In this document: positions 32,725 to 41,517 of the stretch, one piece after another
Layout: the number at the start of each line of letters is the position of its first letter
Position numbering within the stretch: the first letter of the stretch is position 1
NCBI RefSeq assembly: GCF_002979475.1
Contig: NZ_PCOY01000026.1
Coordinates: 1-53,220, forward strand
Origin: Microbacterium sp. MYb62
GTDB taxonomy: Bacteria > Actinomycetota > Actinomycetes > Actinomycetales > Microbacteriaceae
Length of the DNA: 53,220 bases
Direction: 5' to 3'
The notes under the pieces: generated by a model
The model's input: only the letters and a program-made list of their open reading frames with translations
Database searches by the model: none
What the model was told of the DNA's origin: nothing
Translations under genes and position numbers: made by a program

Positions 32725-35234
32725 TGCGCGTCCCGCTTTCGTGGCTGCGTGAGTACGTCGATCTGGCAGCGGATGCCACGCCCGAGGACGTCCTCGATGC
32801 GCTGGTGACCGTCGGCTTCGAAGAGGAGGACGTGCACCGCTTCGAGATCTCCGGTCCCGTGGTCGTCGGTCAGGTCGTCTCGATCGAGGCCGAGCCGCAG
32901 TCCAATGGCAAGACGATCAACTGGTGCCAGGTCGACGTGGGCGAGGAGAACGGCGGCATCCGCGGCATCGTCTGCGGTGCGCACAACTTCGTCGCGGGGG
33001 ACAAGGTCGTCGTGACGCTTCCCGGCGCGGTGCTGCCCGGACCGTTCCCCATCGCGGCGCGCAAGACCTACGGTCACGTCTCGGACGGTATGATCGCCTC
33101 CGCGCGCGAGCTCGGCCTCGGCGACGAGCACAACGGCATCGTCGTGCTGTCGGACCTCGGCATCGATGCGCCCGTCGGCACCGATGCGATCGCACTGCTG
33201 GGTCTCGATGACGTGGCGGTGGAGATCAACGTCACCCCCGACCGCGGCTACGCGTTCTCCCTACGCGGGGTGGCCCGCGAATACGCCCATGCGACCGGGG
33301 CGACCTTCCGTGACCCCGCCGAGCGCGACTTCGCCGAGCTGCAGCCGGGCACGGGCCACACGACGGTCGTCGACGACATCGCCCCCGTGCGCGGACGAGT
33401 CGGCGCGAGCGAGTTCGTGACCCGTGTCGTCCGCGGCGTCGACCCCTCCCGCCCGACACCGCCGTGGATGATCGCGCGCCTCAGCCTCGCGGGCATGCGC
33501 CCGCTGGGCGTGCTGATCGACATCACCAACTACGTGATGCTCGAGCTCGGCCAGCCGCTGCACGGCTACGACCTCGACAAGCTCACCGGTGGAATCACGG
33601 TGCGCCGGGCGACGCCCGGCGAGAAGATGACGACACTCGACGGCGTCGAGCGCTCGCTGCATGCCGAGGATCTGCTCATCACGGACGAGTCCGGTCCCAT
33701 CGGCCTCGCCGGCGTCATGGGCGGCGGCACGACCGAGATGAGCGAGACCACGCGGAACGTGCTCATCGAGGCCGCGAACTTCGACCCGACGACGATCGCC
33801 CGTTCGGCGCGCCGGCACAAGCTGCCCAGCGAGGCGTCCAAGCGCTTCGAGCGCGGCGTCGATCCGCTGATCCCGTTCGTGGCCGCACGCCGTGCTGCCG
33901 ACCTCATGGTCGAGCTTGCGGGTGGCACGCTCACCGAGGAGGGCGGTGCGCTGTTCGCCGAGGTCTTCGTCGGCGAGATCGAGCTTCCCGCCGACTTCGT
34001 GCCGGGGCTCATCGGCGTCGACTACACCGACGACGAGATCACCGGCGCGCTGACCACGATCGGCGCCGATGTCACCGCGTCCGATGAGGGGTCCGGCTGG
34101 ACAGTGATCCCGCCGACCTGGCGCCCCGACCTCACCGACAAGTGGACGCTGGCCGAAGAGGTCGCGCGCATCCACGGCCTCGACCGCATCCCCGCGGTCC
34201 TGCCGACGCCCCCTTCGGGTCGTGGACTCACCGCGCACCAGCAGGGGCGACGCCGCGTGGCGGATGCTCTGGCCGCCGCGGGGCTCGTCGAGACGCCGTC
34301 GTTCCCGTTCACCACCGACGCACAGAACGACCTGCACGGTTCCGCGTCGGGAGAGCATCTGCCGAGCATCCGCCTGGCGAACCCGCTCGACGGGCAGGCG
34401 CCGTTCCTGCGTCGATCGCTCATCCCCGGTCTGCTGCAGACCGCGCACCGCAACATCTCGCGGGGGCTGACCGACCTCGCGATCTTCGAGACCGGTGCCG
34501 TGTTCCTGCCCGAGCCGGGAGTGGAGTACGGCACGGATGACGTGCCGCCGCTGGGCGAGCGCCCGTCCGACGAGACGCTCGCGGCCCTGAACGCCTCGAT
34601 CCCGCCGCAGCACCGGTTCCTCTCGGCGCTGCTGACGGGTCACGTCGCGCCGCGTCAGCCCGGTCGCCCCGCCGAGGCCGCCGGCCTCGTCGAAGCACTG
34701 GACGCGGTCCGCGTGGTCGCAGCGGCGGCCGGCGTCGAGATCGACGTCGTGCAGGCCGAGCGCGCCGCCCTCCACCCCGGACGCACCGGATCGCTCCACG
34801 TGGCGGGCGAAGAGGTCGGCTACGTCGGCGAGCTGCACCCCGCCGTGGCCGAAGCCGCCGACCTCCCCGGTCGCGCGACAGTGCTCGAGCTCGATCTCGA
34901 CCGCATCCTGTCGCTCGCCGGCGGTCGGGTCGTCGCGGCCTCGCTGTCGACGTTCCCCGCGGCCACACAGGACGTCTCGCTCACGCTGCCGGCGGAGGTT
35001 CCCGCCGCCGACGTGCAGGCGGCACTCGCCGAGGGCGCAGGCGCGCTGCTCGAGTCCGTGCGCCTCGTGGACGACTACCGCGGCGAGGGCGTTCCCGAGG
35101 GCTCCAAGAGCCTGACGTTCGCCCTGCGGTTCCGCGCCGACGACCGCACGCTCACCGCAGCGGAGGCCACCGAGGCCAAGCTCGCCGGAGTCGCCGTCGC
35201 CGCGGAGCGTCTCGGAGCAGCACTGCGCGACTGA
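32724..35234 (+). CDS. pheT: Phenylalanine-tRNA ligase beta subunit
   Basis: 836 residues. N-terminal MRVPLSWLREYVDL, an EMAP-like tRNA-binding fold (about residues 40-150), the B3/B4 editing region with HGYDLDKLTGGITVRRAT, B5 DNA-binding-like region (VIPPTWRPDLTDKWTLAEEVARIHGLDRIP), and the C-terminal ferredoxin-like anticodon-binding domain (STFPAATQDVSLTLPAEV). Normal length for the long beta form. Confidence 0.96.
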   Translation: MRVPLSWLREYVDLAADATPEDVLDALVTVGFEEEDVHRFEISGPVVVGQVVSIEAEPQSNGKTINWCQVDVGEENGGIRGIVCGAHNFVAGDKVVVTLPGAVLPGPFPIAARKTYGHVSDGMIASARELGLGDEHNGIVVLSDLGIDAPVGTDAIALLGLDDVAVEINVTPDRGYAFSLRGVAREYAHATGATFRDPAERDFAELQPGTGHTTVVDDIAPVRGRVGASEFVTRVVRGVDPSRPTPPWMIARLSLAGMRPLGVLIDITNYVMLELGQPLHGYDLDKLTGGITVRRATPGEKMTTLDGVERSLHAEDLLITDESGPIGLAGVMGGGTTEMSETTRNVLIEAANFDPTTIARSARRHKLPSEASKRFERGVDPLIPFVAARRAADLMVELAGGTLTEEGGALFAEVFVGEIELPADFVPGLIGVDYTDDEITGALTTIGADVTASDEGSGWTVIPPTWRPDLTDKWTLAEEVARIHGLDRIPAVLPTPPSGRGLTAHQQGRRRVADALAAAGLVETPSFPFTTDAQNDLHGSASGEHLPSIRLANPLDGQAPFLRRSLIPGLLQTAHRNISRGLTDLAIFETGAVFLPEPGVEYGTDDVPPLGERPSDETLAALNASIPPQHRFLSALLTGHVAPRQPGRPAEAAGLVEALDAVRVVAAAAGVEIDVVQAERAALHPGRTGSLHVAGEEVGYVGELHPAVAEAADLPGRATVLELDLDRILSLAGGRVVAASLSTFPAATQDVSLTLPAEVPAADVQAALAEGAGALLESVRLVDDYRGEGVPEGSKSLTFALRFRADDRTLTAAEATEAKLAGVAVAAERLGAALRD

Positions 35235-35300
35235 GCACGACGGGGACGAACCGTGTCGCTTCGCGAACGATCCGGGGCGGCGCCGGAGTAGCGTGACGGG

Positions 35301-36029
35301 GTGAGCATCCTCCCCCAGAGCACTCCGGCAGCCGTCCCGGACGACGCGCGGCCCCTCGGAGAAGGGCCGTTCCTCGCGCCCGGCGCGCAGATCGACTGGC
35401 ATTACCGGAAACCCGGCTGGCAGCCGGGCGAGCCGTCGACGATCTCCCCGATGCGTGTCGTGCGCGATGACGGACGCGGCCTCGTCGCGTGGCTCGCGCC
35501 GGGAACGCTGCAGGAGTCGCAGGGCGCACCGGACGGACAGCGCGTGCGCTCGGTGCCTCTCGCCCGGCGCTGGCTGGAGGCCAGGACACGCATCGTCGAG
35601 GAGTGGTGGGGGAACGGTGTGCTGCGCATCGCCCCTGCCGGCATGCCCTGGTCGATCTGGCTCTTCTGGAGCGAGACGACCGGCCAGGACTGGGTGTTCG
35701 CCGGGTGGTACGTGAACCTCGAGAACGCGCACCTGCGCACCGATCACGACACCTTCTCGTCGGATCACGTGCTCGACGTCGAGATCGATCCGGACGGCGG
35801 CATCCATCTCAAAGACGAGGACGAGCTCGTCGCCGCCATCGAGCAGGGGCGGCTCAGCTCCGAGCAGGCCGCGCAGATCGAGAGGCACGCCGATGCCGCC
35901 ATCGCCTCGTTCGACGCGGGGGACTGGCCGTTCGACGGCGAGTGGCGTGACTGGCGACCCGATCCGACGTGGCCCGTTCCGATCCTCGCGGGCCTCGACG
36001 AACTCGGCACGCGACGGGGCCTGCGCTGA
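35301..36029 (+). CDS. DUF402 domain protein
   Basis: 242 residues from GTG 35301, six bases after TAGCGT (35289-35294). The DUF402 core is seen in the middle: WSIWLFWSETTGQDWVFAGWYVNLE and SDHVLDVEIDPDGGIHLKDEDEL, with conserved aromatic and acidic residues. Related proteins include RNA-associated ribonucleotidyl phosphatases; the role of this branch is not known. Its stop codon lies within the first unit of the 20-base tandem repeats. Confidence 0.8.
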   Translation: MSILPQSTPAAVPDDARPLGEGPFLAPGAQIDWHYRKPGWQPGEPSTISPMRVVRDDGRGLVAWLAPGTLQESQGAPDGQRVRSVPLARRWLEARTRIVEEWWGNGVLRIAPAGMPWSIWLFWSETTGQDWVFAGWYVNLENAHLRTDHDTFSSDHVLDVEIDPDGGIHLKDEDELVAAIEQGRLSSEQAAQIERHADAAIASFDAGDWPFDGEWRDWRPDPTWPVPILAGLDELGTRRGLR

Positions 36030-36107
36030 TCCGCTCTGCTCTGTTCTGACCCGCTCCGCCCTGTTCTGACCCGCTCCGCCCTGTGCTGAACCGCTCCGCT
36101 CTGCTCT
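36028..36107. repeat. Four tandem 20-base repeats
   Basis: Units begin at 36028, 36048, 36068 and 36088. The middle consensus is GACCCGCTCCGCCCTGTTCT; units 2 and 3 differ at one position, and the outer units at several. The first unit starts in the stop codon of the DUF402 gene. Short direct repeats in an intergenic gap with no spacers, so a minisatellite and not a CRISPR array. Confidence 0.85.
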
Positions 36108-36155
36108 GGGCGGAAGGGCTTCCGCGGGACACCCGCAACCTGATGACATGGAGGC

Positions 36156-37118
36156 ATGACGGATGTTCTGATCCTCGGCGGCACGGGATGGCTCTCGGGC
36201 CGGATCGCCGACAGATGGCTCGACACCGGAGCGACAGTGACCTGTCTCGCCCGGGGCGGGCGTCCCGCGCCGGACGGTGCCGTGCTCGTGCGCGGTGACC
36301 GTGACGACCCCGAGGTCTATGCAGAACTCGCGCGGCGCGACTGGGATCAGGTCGTCGACATCTCGTCGCAGGCCGCGCATGTCGAGCGAGCGGTCCAGGC
36401 CCTCGGCGATCGGGCCGCGCGGTGGACCTACGTGTCGTCGATGTCCGTGTACTCGGACGACACGACCGTCGGCGCGGACGAGTCGGCGCCACGGCATCCG
36501 GCCGCCCGCCCCGGCGACGAGTACGAGTACGGGGCGCAGAAGGTGGCGGCCGAGGACGCGGTCGCGACGCTGGGAGAGCGGGCTCTCGTCGTGCGGCCGG
36601 GGCTCATCGTGGGCGACGGAGACCCCAGCGACCGGTTCGGATACTGGGCGGCGGCCTTCGCGCGAGCGGGCGCCGATCCGGTGCTGCTGCCTCCGCTCGA
36701 CGCCCGGAGCGTGCAGGTGATCGACGTCGACGACCTCGCCGCCTACACCGTCATCACCGGCGCGACCGGGGCGGTCAACGCGATCGGCGACGGGCACGCC
36801 CTCGCCGACGTGCTGCAGACCGTTCGCGAAGCGGTCGGACACCGCGGGGAGACGGTCGTCGCCGAGGAGGACTGGCTCGTCCGCCGAGGAGTCGAGTACT
36901 GGGCGGGGCCGCGATCGCTGCCGCTGTGGCTGCCGTCGGAGATGACGGGCTTCATGACCCGCGCGAACGCCGCCCTCCACGGCACCGGTGGACGGCTTCG
37001 TCCCCTCGCCGACACGATCGAGCGCGTCATCGCCGATGAGCGTGAGCGGGGAGTCGACCGCGAACGTCGTGCCGGACTCACGCGCGCGGAGGAGCTGGCG
37101 TTGCTGAGGGATCGCTAG
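36156..37118 (+). CDS. NAD(P)-binding epimerase/reductase-like protein
   Basis: 320 residues. Rossmann dinucleotide motif VLILGGTGWLSGRIADRWLD at the N-terminus (GGTGWLSG), then VDISSQAAHVERAVQAL and YVSSMSVYSDD, with a YEYGAQKVAAEDAV stretch (YxxxK variant). Extended short-chain dehydrogenase family; substrate unknown. GGAGG precedes the ATG. The stop codon forms part of the -10 of the next transcript. Confidence 0.8.
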   Translation: MTDVLILGGTGWLSGRIADRWLDTGATVTCLARGGRPAPDGAVLVRGDRDDPEVYAELARRDWDQVVDISSQAAHVERAVQALGDRAARWTYVSSMSVYSDDTTVGADESAPRHPAARPGDEYEYGAQKVAAEDAVATLGERALVVRPGLIVGDGDPSDRFGYWAAAFARAGADPVLLPPLDARSVQVIDVDDLAAYTVITGATGAVNAIGDGHALADVLQTVREAVGHRGETVVAEEDWLVRRGVEYWAGPRSLPLWLPSEMTGFMTRANAALHGTGGRLRPLADTIERVIADERERGVDRERRAGLTRAEELALLRDR

Positions 37119-37121
37119 ACT
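37116..37121 (+). promoter_or_regulatory. -10 element of the thiM riboswitch transcript
   Basis: TAGACT, overlapping the stop codon of the preceding reductase gene, about ten bases before the riboswitch begins. Confidence 0.5.
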
Positions 37122-37130
37122 TCGAGCAGT

Positions 37131-37206
37131 GACACGGGGTGCCGCGATCCGCGGCTGAGAACAGACCCGTCGAACCTGATCTAGTTCGTACTAGCGAAGG
37201 GATGTC
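37131..37206 (+). promoter_or_regulatory. TPP riboswitch (THI element)
   Basis: Conserved pieces in order: GACACGGGGTGCC, GGCTGAGA, ACCCGTCGAACCTGATC and ACTAGCGAAGGGATGTC. The GACA at the 5' end pairs with TGTC at the 3' end (P1). AAGGGA, the ribosome-binding site of thiM, is part of the aptamer's 3' strand, so thiamine diphosphate binding probably hides it and stops translation. Confidence 0.95.
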
Positions 37207-37209
37207 GCG

Positions 37210-38058
37210 ATGAGCGATCTTCTGCGTCCTGAGTCCACCATCGACCTCGCCGGCGCTGCCGCGACCCTGTGGGGGGTGCTGCGCGAGACGCCACCGTTGA
37301 CGCACTGCATCACCAACACGGTCGTCACGGGCTTCACCGCCAACGTGCTGCTCGCGCTCGGCGCAGCGCCGGCGATGGTCGACATCGTCGACGAGGCAGG
37401 GATGTTCGCCGGCGTCGCCTCGGGGGTGCTGATCAATCTGGGGACGCCGACGCCGGAGCAGCGCGCGGCGAGTCTCGAGGCGGTCGCCGGTGCCACCGCA
37501 TCCGGCACGCCCTGGGTGCTCGACCCGGTCGCCATCGGCGCTCTCCCGGTGCGCACCGCGCTCGCCCACGTGCTGGTCGAGCAGCGCCCGACCGCGATCC
37601 GCGGGAACGCCTCCGAGATCCTCGCGCTCGCCGGGCTCAGTGCAGGTGGTCGCGGTGTGGATGCCACCGACACCACGGATGCCGCCGCCGACGCCGCCGC
37701 CTCGCTCGCGCGACGTCACGGCAGCGTGGTCGCCGTGTCGGGGCCGGTGGACCTCATCACCGACGGCGAGCGGGTGCTCCGCCTGTCGAACGGACACGAG
37801 TTGCTGACCAGGGTCACCGGGGGAGGGTGCGCCCTCGGAGCCGTGATGGCCGCATTCCTCGGTGCTGCCAGGACGACGGAGCACGACGCGTTCAGCGCCG
37901 TCGCCGCCGCGAGCCTCGTCTACACGATCGCTGCGGAGCACGCCGCGGCGACATCCACCGGACCCGGCAGCTTCGCCGTCGCTCTGCTGGACGCGCTCGC
38001 CACGCTGAGCGCCGACGACATCGTCGCCGATGCCCGCGTCGAGGGAGGCGCGCGGTGA
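37210..38058 (+). CDS. thiM: Hydroxyethylthiazole kinase
   Basis: 282 residues. Phosphorylates the thiazole alcohol salvaged from thiamine breakdown. Family features: TPPLTHCITNTVVTGFTANVLLALGAAPAMVD near the N-terminus and LTRVTGGGCALGAVMAAFLG near the C-terminal active-site glycine loop. Under the TPP riboswitch. Its stop overlaps the GTG of the fusion gene (GTGA). Confidence 0.95.
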   Translation: MSDLLRPESTIDLAGAAATLWGVLRETPPLTHCITNTVVTGFTANVLLALGAAPAMVDIVDEAGMFAGVASGVLINLGTPTPEQRAASLEAVAGATASGTPWVLDPVAIGALPVRTALAHVLVEQRPTAIRGNASEILALAGLSAGGRGVDATDTTDAAADAAASLARRHGSVVAVSGPVDLITDGERVLRLSNGHELLTRVTGGGCALGAVMAAFLGAARTTEHDAFSAVAAASLVYTIAAEHAAATSTGPGSFAVALLDALATLSADDIVADARVEGGAR

Positions 38059-40193
38059 ACGCCGATCTCTCGCTCTACCTCGTCACGGACGCGGCACTCT
38101 GCGGAGACCGCGGTGTGGTCGAGACCGTCAGACGCGCCGTCGACGGCGGTGTGCGGATCGTGCAGCTGCGCGACAAGGACGCGACCGATGCCGAGACGGT
38201 CGATCAGCTGGTCGCACTGTCGACGGCGATCGACGGCCGTGCGCTGCTCGTCGTGAACGACCGGCTGGACGCGGCGGTCGCCGCCCGCGAGCGGGGGGCA
38301 CGAGTCGACGGCGTGCATCTCGGGCAGGGCGATGCGTCGGTGCTGCGGGCGCGCGAGGCTCTCGGACCGGATGCGCTGATCGGTCTCACCGCGAACACCC
38401 GTGCGCACCTCGATGCCGTCGGCGCGCTGCCCGCGGGGACGGTCGACTACCTGGGCGTCGGAGTGATCCGCCCCACGACCACCAAGCCGGATCACCCGAC
38501 CCCTCTCGGCGTCGACGGCTTCCGGGACTTCGTGGCGACCAGCCCGCTGCCGTGCGTGGCGATCGGCGGCGTCGGCATCGACGACACGGAATCCCTCCGT
38601 GCCGTCGGTGCGGCCGGGCTCGCCGTCGTCTCGGCGCTGTGCACCGCCGCCGATCCGGCCGCGAGAGCCGGCGAGTTCCGACGCCGATGGCTCGCGGGTT
38701 CCGTGCCGCGGGTGCTCAGCATCGCGGGGAGCGACCCGTCGGGAGGTGCCGGAATCCAGGCCGACCTCAAATCCATCGCCGCGAACGGCGGATACGGCAT
38801 GGCCGTCCTCACCGCGCTGACCGCGCAGAACACGCAGGGCGTGCGCGCGGTGCACGTGCCGCCGACGGAATTCCTCCGTACCCAGCTCGATGCGGTGTCG
38901 GACGACATCACGATCGATGCCGTGAAGATCGGGATGCTGGCCGATGCCGACGTGGTCCGCACGGTGGGGGCGTGGCTCGACGTCGTGCGACCGCCGATCG
39001 TGGTGCTCGATCCGGTGATGGTCGCCACCTCCGGCGATCGGCTGCTGGATCCGGATGCCGAGCGGGAGCTGCGCGCTCTGCTGGGCCGGGCGACTCTGAT
39101 CACCCCGAACCTCGCTGAGCTCGCGGTGCTGTCCGGACGCGAGATCGTCGACTGGGCGGACGCGCTCTCCGCAGCCGAGCTCCTGTCGGCAGAGGTCGGG
39201 ACCGCGATCCTCGTCACAGGGGGCCATCTCACCGGTGACGAAGCCCCGGATGCGCTGGTCGACGCGCGTCGAGGGCTGCGCGAGGAGTTCACCGGGCCCC
39301 GCGTCCCGACCGGGAACACGCACGGCACCGGCTGCTCGCTGTCGTCGGCGCTCGCGACGCTGCTCGCTCGGGGGGAGGAGGCGGGCGACGCGGTGCGCGG
39401 CGCCCGAACCTGGCTCCGCGAGTCGCTCCGTGCCGGAGAGGCGCTGCGAGTCGGCGGCGGGAACGGTCCGATCAACCACTTCGCCGGGCTCTGGGAGCGC
39501 GCGGGAACCGAGGTGCGCCGAGAGGCGAACGACATCGCCGCCGACTGGTGGCAAGGCGTCGCCGATGTACGCACGGCGATCGACCGGCTGCCGTTCATCC
39601 GCGCGCTCGCCGACGGCTCGCTCGAGCGGGACCCGTTCCTGTCCTATCTGGCGCAGGACGCACTGTATCTGCGCGAGTACGCCCGGGTTCTCGCCGAAGC
39701 CGCCCGGCTCGCCCCGACGTCTGCCGAGCAGGCCTTCTGGGCCGAATCCGCACACGGCGCGATCGTGGGCGAACTCGAGCTGCATGCGTCCTGGCTGACC
39801 CCCTCGCAGGGCGTGAGCGCGGCGACCTTCGCGGCGGAGCCGGTGTCCGCGACCACCGCCTACCTCGATCACCTGCGCTCGGTCGCGTTCGGCGGCGACT
39901 ACGCCGAGATCGTCGCCGCGGTGCTCCCGTGCTTCTGGCTCTACACCGACCTCGGCCGACGCCTGCATGCGGGGGAGTTCGGCGAGTACGCGTGCGATGC
40001 GCAGCATCCCTATGCCTCTTGGCTGGCGACGTACGCCGATCCCGCGTTCGAGGAGGCCACGCGGATCGCGATCGCCTACGCCTCCGAAGCCGCTGCGAGG
40101 GCGGATGCCGCGACAAGGGCGCGGATGCAGCGGGCGTTCGATGTATCCAGCGCGCACGAGCTGGCGTTCTTCGCGGCACCGCTGGCGCCGTAG
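38055..40193 (+). CDS. ThiE-ThiD-TenA trifunctional thiamine synthesis/salvage protein
   Basis: 712 residues, three enzymes in one chain. Residues 1-213: thiamine-phosphate synthase (ThiE; VQLRDKDATDAET, GVHLGQGDA, YLGVGVIRPTTTKPD). About 217-480: HMP-phosphate kinase (ThiD; LSIAGSDPSGGAGIQADLKSIAANGGYG, TGNTHGTGCSLSSALAT). About 485-712: thiaminase II/TenA (FLSYLAQDALYLREYARVLAEAA, catalytic Cys in VLPCFWLY near residue 625, and a Glu in SSAHELAFF). It starts at GTG coupled to thiM. The whole salvage pathway from pyrimidine and thiazole pieces to thiamine phosphate is in two genes. Confidence 0.94.
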   Translation: MNADLSLYLVTDAALCGDRGVVETVRRAVDGGVRIVQLRDKDATDAETVDQLVALSTAIDGRALLVVNDRLDAAVAARERGARVDGVHLGQGDASVLRAREALGPDALIGLTANTRAHLDAVGALPAGTVDYLGVGVIRPTTTKPDHPTPLGVDGFRDFVATSPLPCVAIGGVGIDDTESLRAVGAAGLAVVSALCTAADPAARAGEFRRRWLAGSVPRVLSIAGSDPSGGAGIQADLKSIAANGGYGMAVLTALTAQNTQGVRAVHVPPTEFLRTQLDAVSDDITIDAVKIGMLADADVVRTVGAWLDVVRPPIVVLDPVMVATSGDRLLDPDAERELRALLGRATLITPNLAELAVLSGREIVDWADALSAAELLSAEVGTAILVTGGHLTGDEAPDALVDARRGLREEFTGPRVPTGNTHGTGCSLSSALATLLARGEEAGDAVRGARTWLRESLRAGEALRVGGGNGPINHFAGLWERAGTEVRREANDIAADWWQGVADVRTAIDRLPFIRALADGSLERDPFLSYLAQDALYLREYARVLAEAARLAPTSAEQAFWAESAHGAIVGELELHASWLTPSQGVSAATFAAEPVSATTAYLDHLRSVAFGGDYAEIVAAVLPCFWLYTDLGRRLHAGEFGEYACDAQHPYASWLATYADPAFEEATRIAIAYASEAAARADAATRARMQRAFDVSSAHELAFFAAPLAP

Positions 40194-40251
40194 CGCCTCG
40201 GATGACGGAACGGATTTGCGGTGGCTGCCGGGGCCGCGCTACTGTCGCGAC

Positions 40252-40332
40252 ATGCCTTCGGCCGCCACCGCTTCTTCGACGCTCGCTCCGAGCGTCATCG
40301 CTGTGCGCCGACGCCGCGGCCGCCGACTGTAG
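40252..40332 (+). CDS. Possible leaderless Arg-rich leader peptide of the arg operon
   Basis: 26 residues: MPSAATASSTLAPSV then IAVRRRRGRRL. Six of the last nine residues are Arg, encoded by CGC and CGA codons. TACTGT at 40240-40245 stands six bases before the ATG, the same leaderless spacing as real genes here. It lies 112 bases before argC, with hairpin-forming sequence between. Such a peptide could stall when charged Arg-tRNA is low and steer the downstream structure. Attenuation is a proposal; high GC alone can produce Arg-rich frames. Confidence 0.4.
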   Translation: MPSAATASSTLAPSVIAVRRRRGRRL

Positions 40333-40432
40333 GCGACCCCGCCCTCCTGTCTGTGCACGCACAGCGGTCGAGCGCCGGTGTCGCCGCCTCCGGCCCCGTC
40401 CCCGGTCCCGAGTTCCTCGAGGGCCCGACCGT

Positions 40433-40438
40433 TAAGGT
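40433..40438 (+). promoter_or_regulatory. -10 element directly before argC
   Basis: TAAGGT, six bases before the ATG of argC. It is a second possible start of transcription, after the one for the leader peptide. Confidence 0.45.
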
Positions 40439-40444
40439 AGAAGC

Positions 40445-41497
40445 ATGACGTATTCCGTCGCCGTCTCCGGCGCATCCGGCTACGCGGGCGGCGAGATCCT
40501 CCGCCTCCTGGCCGATCATCCCGACATGGAGATCCGCACCGTCACGGCGCATTCGAACGCCGGACAGCCTCTCGTCGATCACCAGCCGCACCTGCGCTCC
40601 CTCGCACATCTCACCCTGCAGGACACGACGCCCGAGATCCTCTCCGGCCATGACATCGTGTTCCTCGCGCTCCCGCACGGGCAGTCCGGGCAGTACACCG
40701 ATGCCCTGGGCGACGCTCCGCTCGTGATCGACGCGGGCGCCGACCACCGCCTCACGTCGTCGTCGGCCTGGGACGCGTTCTACGGCGGCGCCTTCCACGA
40801 GCCGTGGACGTACGGCGTCCCGGAGCTCCTGGTCGACGGTGTCAAGCAGCGCGAGAACCTGCGCGGGGCGACGCGCATCGCCGCCCCCGGCTGCAACGCC
40901 TCGACCGTGAGCCTCAGCCTCGCCCCCGGCGTCGCCGCCGGCGTGATCGATCCCTCCGACATCGTCTCCGTGCTGGCCGTCGGCCCGTCCGGTGCGGGCA
41001 AGAGCCTCAAGACGAACCTGCTCGGCAGCGAGATCCTCGGCACAGCGAACCCCTACGCGGTCGGAGGGACTCACCGGCACATCCCCGAGATCCGCCAGGC
41101 GCTCGCCGCGGCCTCCGGGGCGGACGGCGACGGCATCCGGATCTCCTTCACGCCGGTGCTGGTCCCGATGTCGCGGGGGATCCTCGCCACCTCGACCGCG
41201 CCGATCGTCGAGGGGGCGACCGACGCGCGGATCCGTGACGCGTGGCAGAGCGCCTACGGCGACGAGACTTTCGTGCAGCTGCTGCCGGAGGGACGTTTCC
41301 CGCGCACCGCCGACGTGCTCGGCGCCAACACCGCGCTGATCGGCCTCGCGGTCGATCGTGCGGCGAATCGGGTGACCGTGGTCACCGCGGTCGACAATCT
41401 CGTCAAGGGCACCGCAGGCGCTGCCATCCAATCCATGAACATCGCGCTGGGGCTTCCCGAGAACCGCGCCCTCTCAGTCAACGGAGTCGCACCATGA
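40445..41497 (+). CDS. argC: N-acetyl-gamma-glutamyl-phosphate reductase
   Basis: 350 residues. Rossmann motif SGASGYAGGEILRLLADHPD at the N-terminus, catalytic Cys150 in APGCNASTVSL, and a histidine in GTHRHIPEI. Third step of arginine synthesis. The stop overlaps the start of a seven-residue mini-ORF that leads to argJ. Confidence 0.96.
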   Translation: MTYSVAVSGASGYAGGEILRLLADHPDMEIRTVTAHSNAGQPLVDHQPHLRSLAHLTLQDTTPEILSGHDIVFLALPHGQSGQYTDALGDAPLVIDAGADHRLTSSSAWDAFYGGAFHEPWTYGVPELLVDGVKQRENLRGATRIAAPGCNASTVSLSLAPGVAAGVIDPSDIVSVLAVGPSGAGKSLKTNLLGSEILGTANPYAVGGTHRHIPEIRQALAAASGADGDGIRISFTPVLVPMSRGILATSTAPIVEGATDARIRDAWQSAYGDETFVQLLPEGRFPRTADVLGANTALIGLAVDRAANRVTVVTAVDNLVKGTAGAAIQSMNIALGLPENRALSVNGVAP

Positions 41498-41517
41498 ACG
41501 TCGAGGCAATGCAATGA
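41494..41517 (+). CDS. Seven-residue coupling mini-ORF between argC and argJ
   Basis: ATG at 41494 overlaps the argC stop, and its TGA (41515-41517) overlaps the argJ ATG at 41514. The peptide would be MNVEAMQ. Ribosomes that end argC can restart here, end again and restart at argJ, bridging the gap. A ribosome-binding site before argJ is weak or absent. Expression as a peptide is unproven. Confidence 0.45.
   Translation: MNVEAMQ

Noticed and set aside
36028..36107. CRISPR array
   Set aside because: Repeats are 20 bases without spacers, and no cas gene is near.
33261..36980. Open frame of 1,239 codons on the minus strand
   Set aside because: It is the antisense shadow of pheT, DUF402 and the reductase gene, all well supported, and its composition (Arg, Gly, Ala, His) is that of a GC-rich shadow frame.
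37920..40157. 745-codon minus-strand frame opposite the thiamine gene
   Set aside because: Shadow of the ThiE-ThiD-TenA gene with low-complexity composition.
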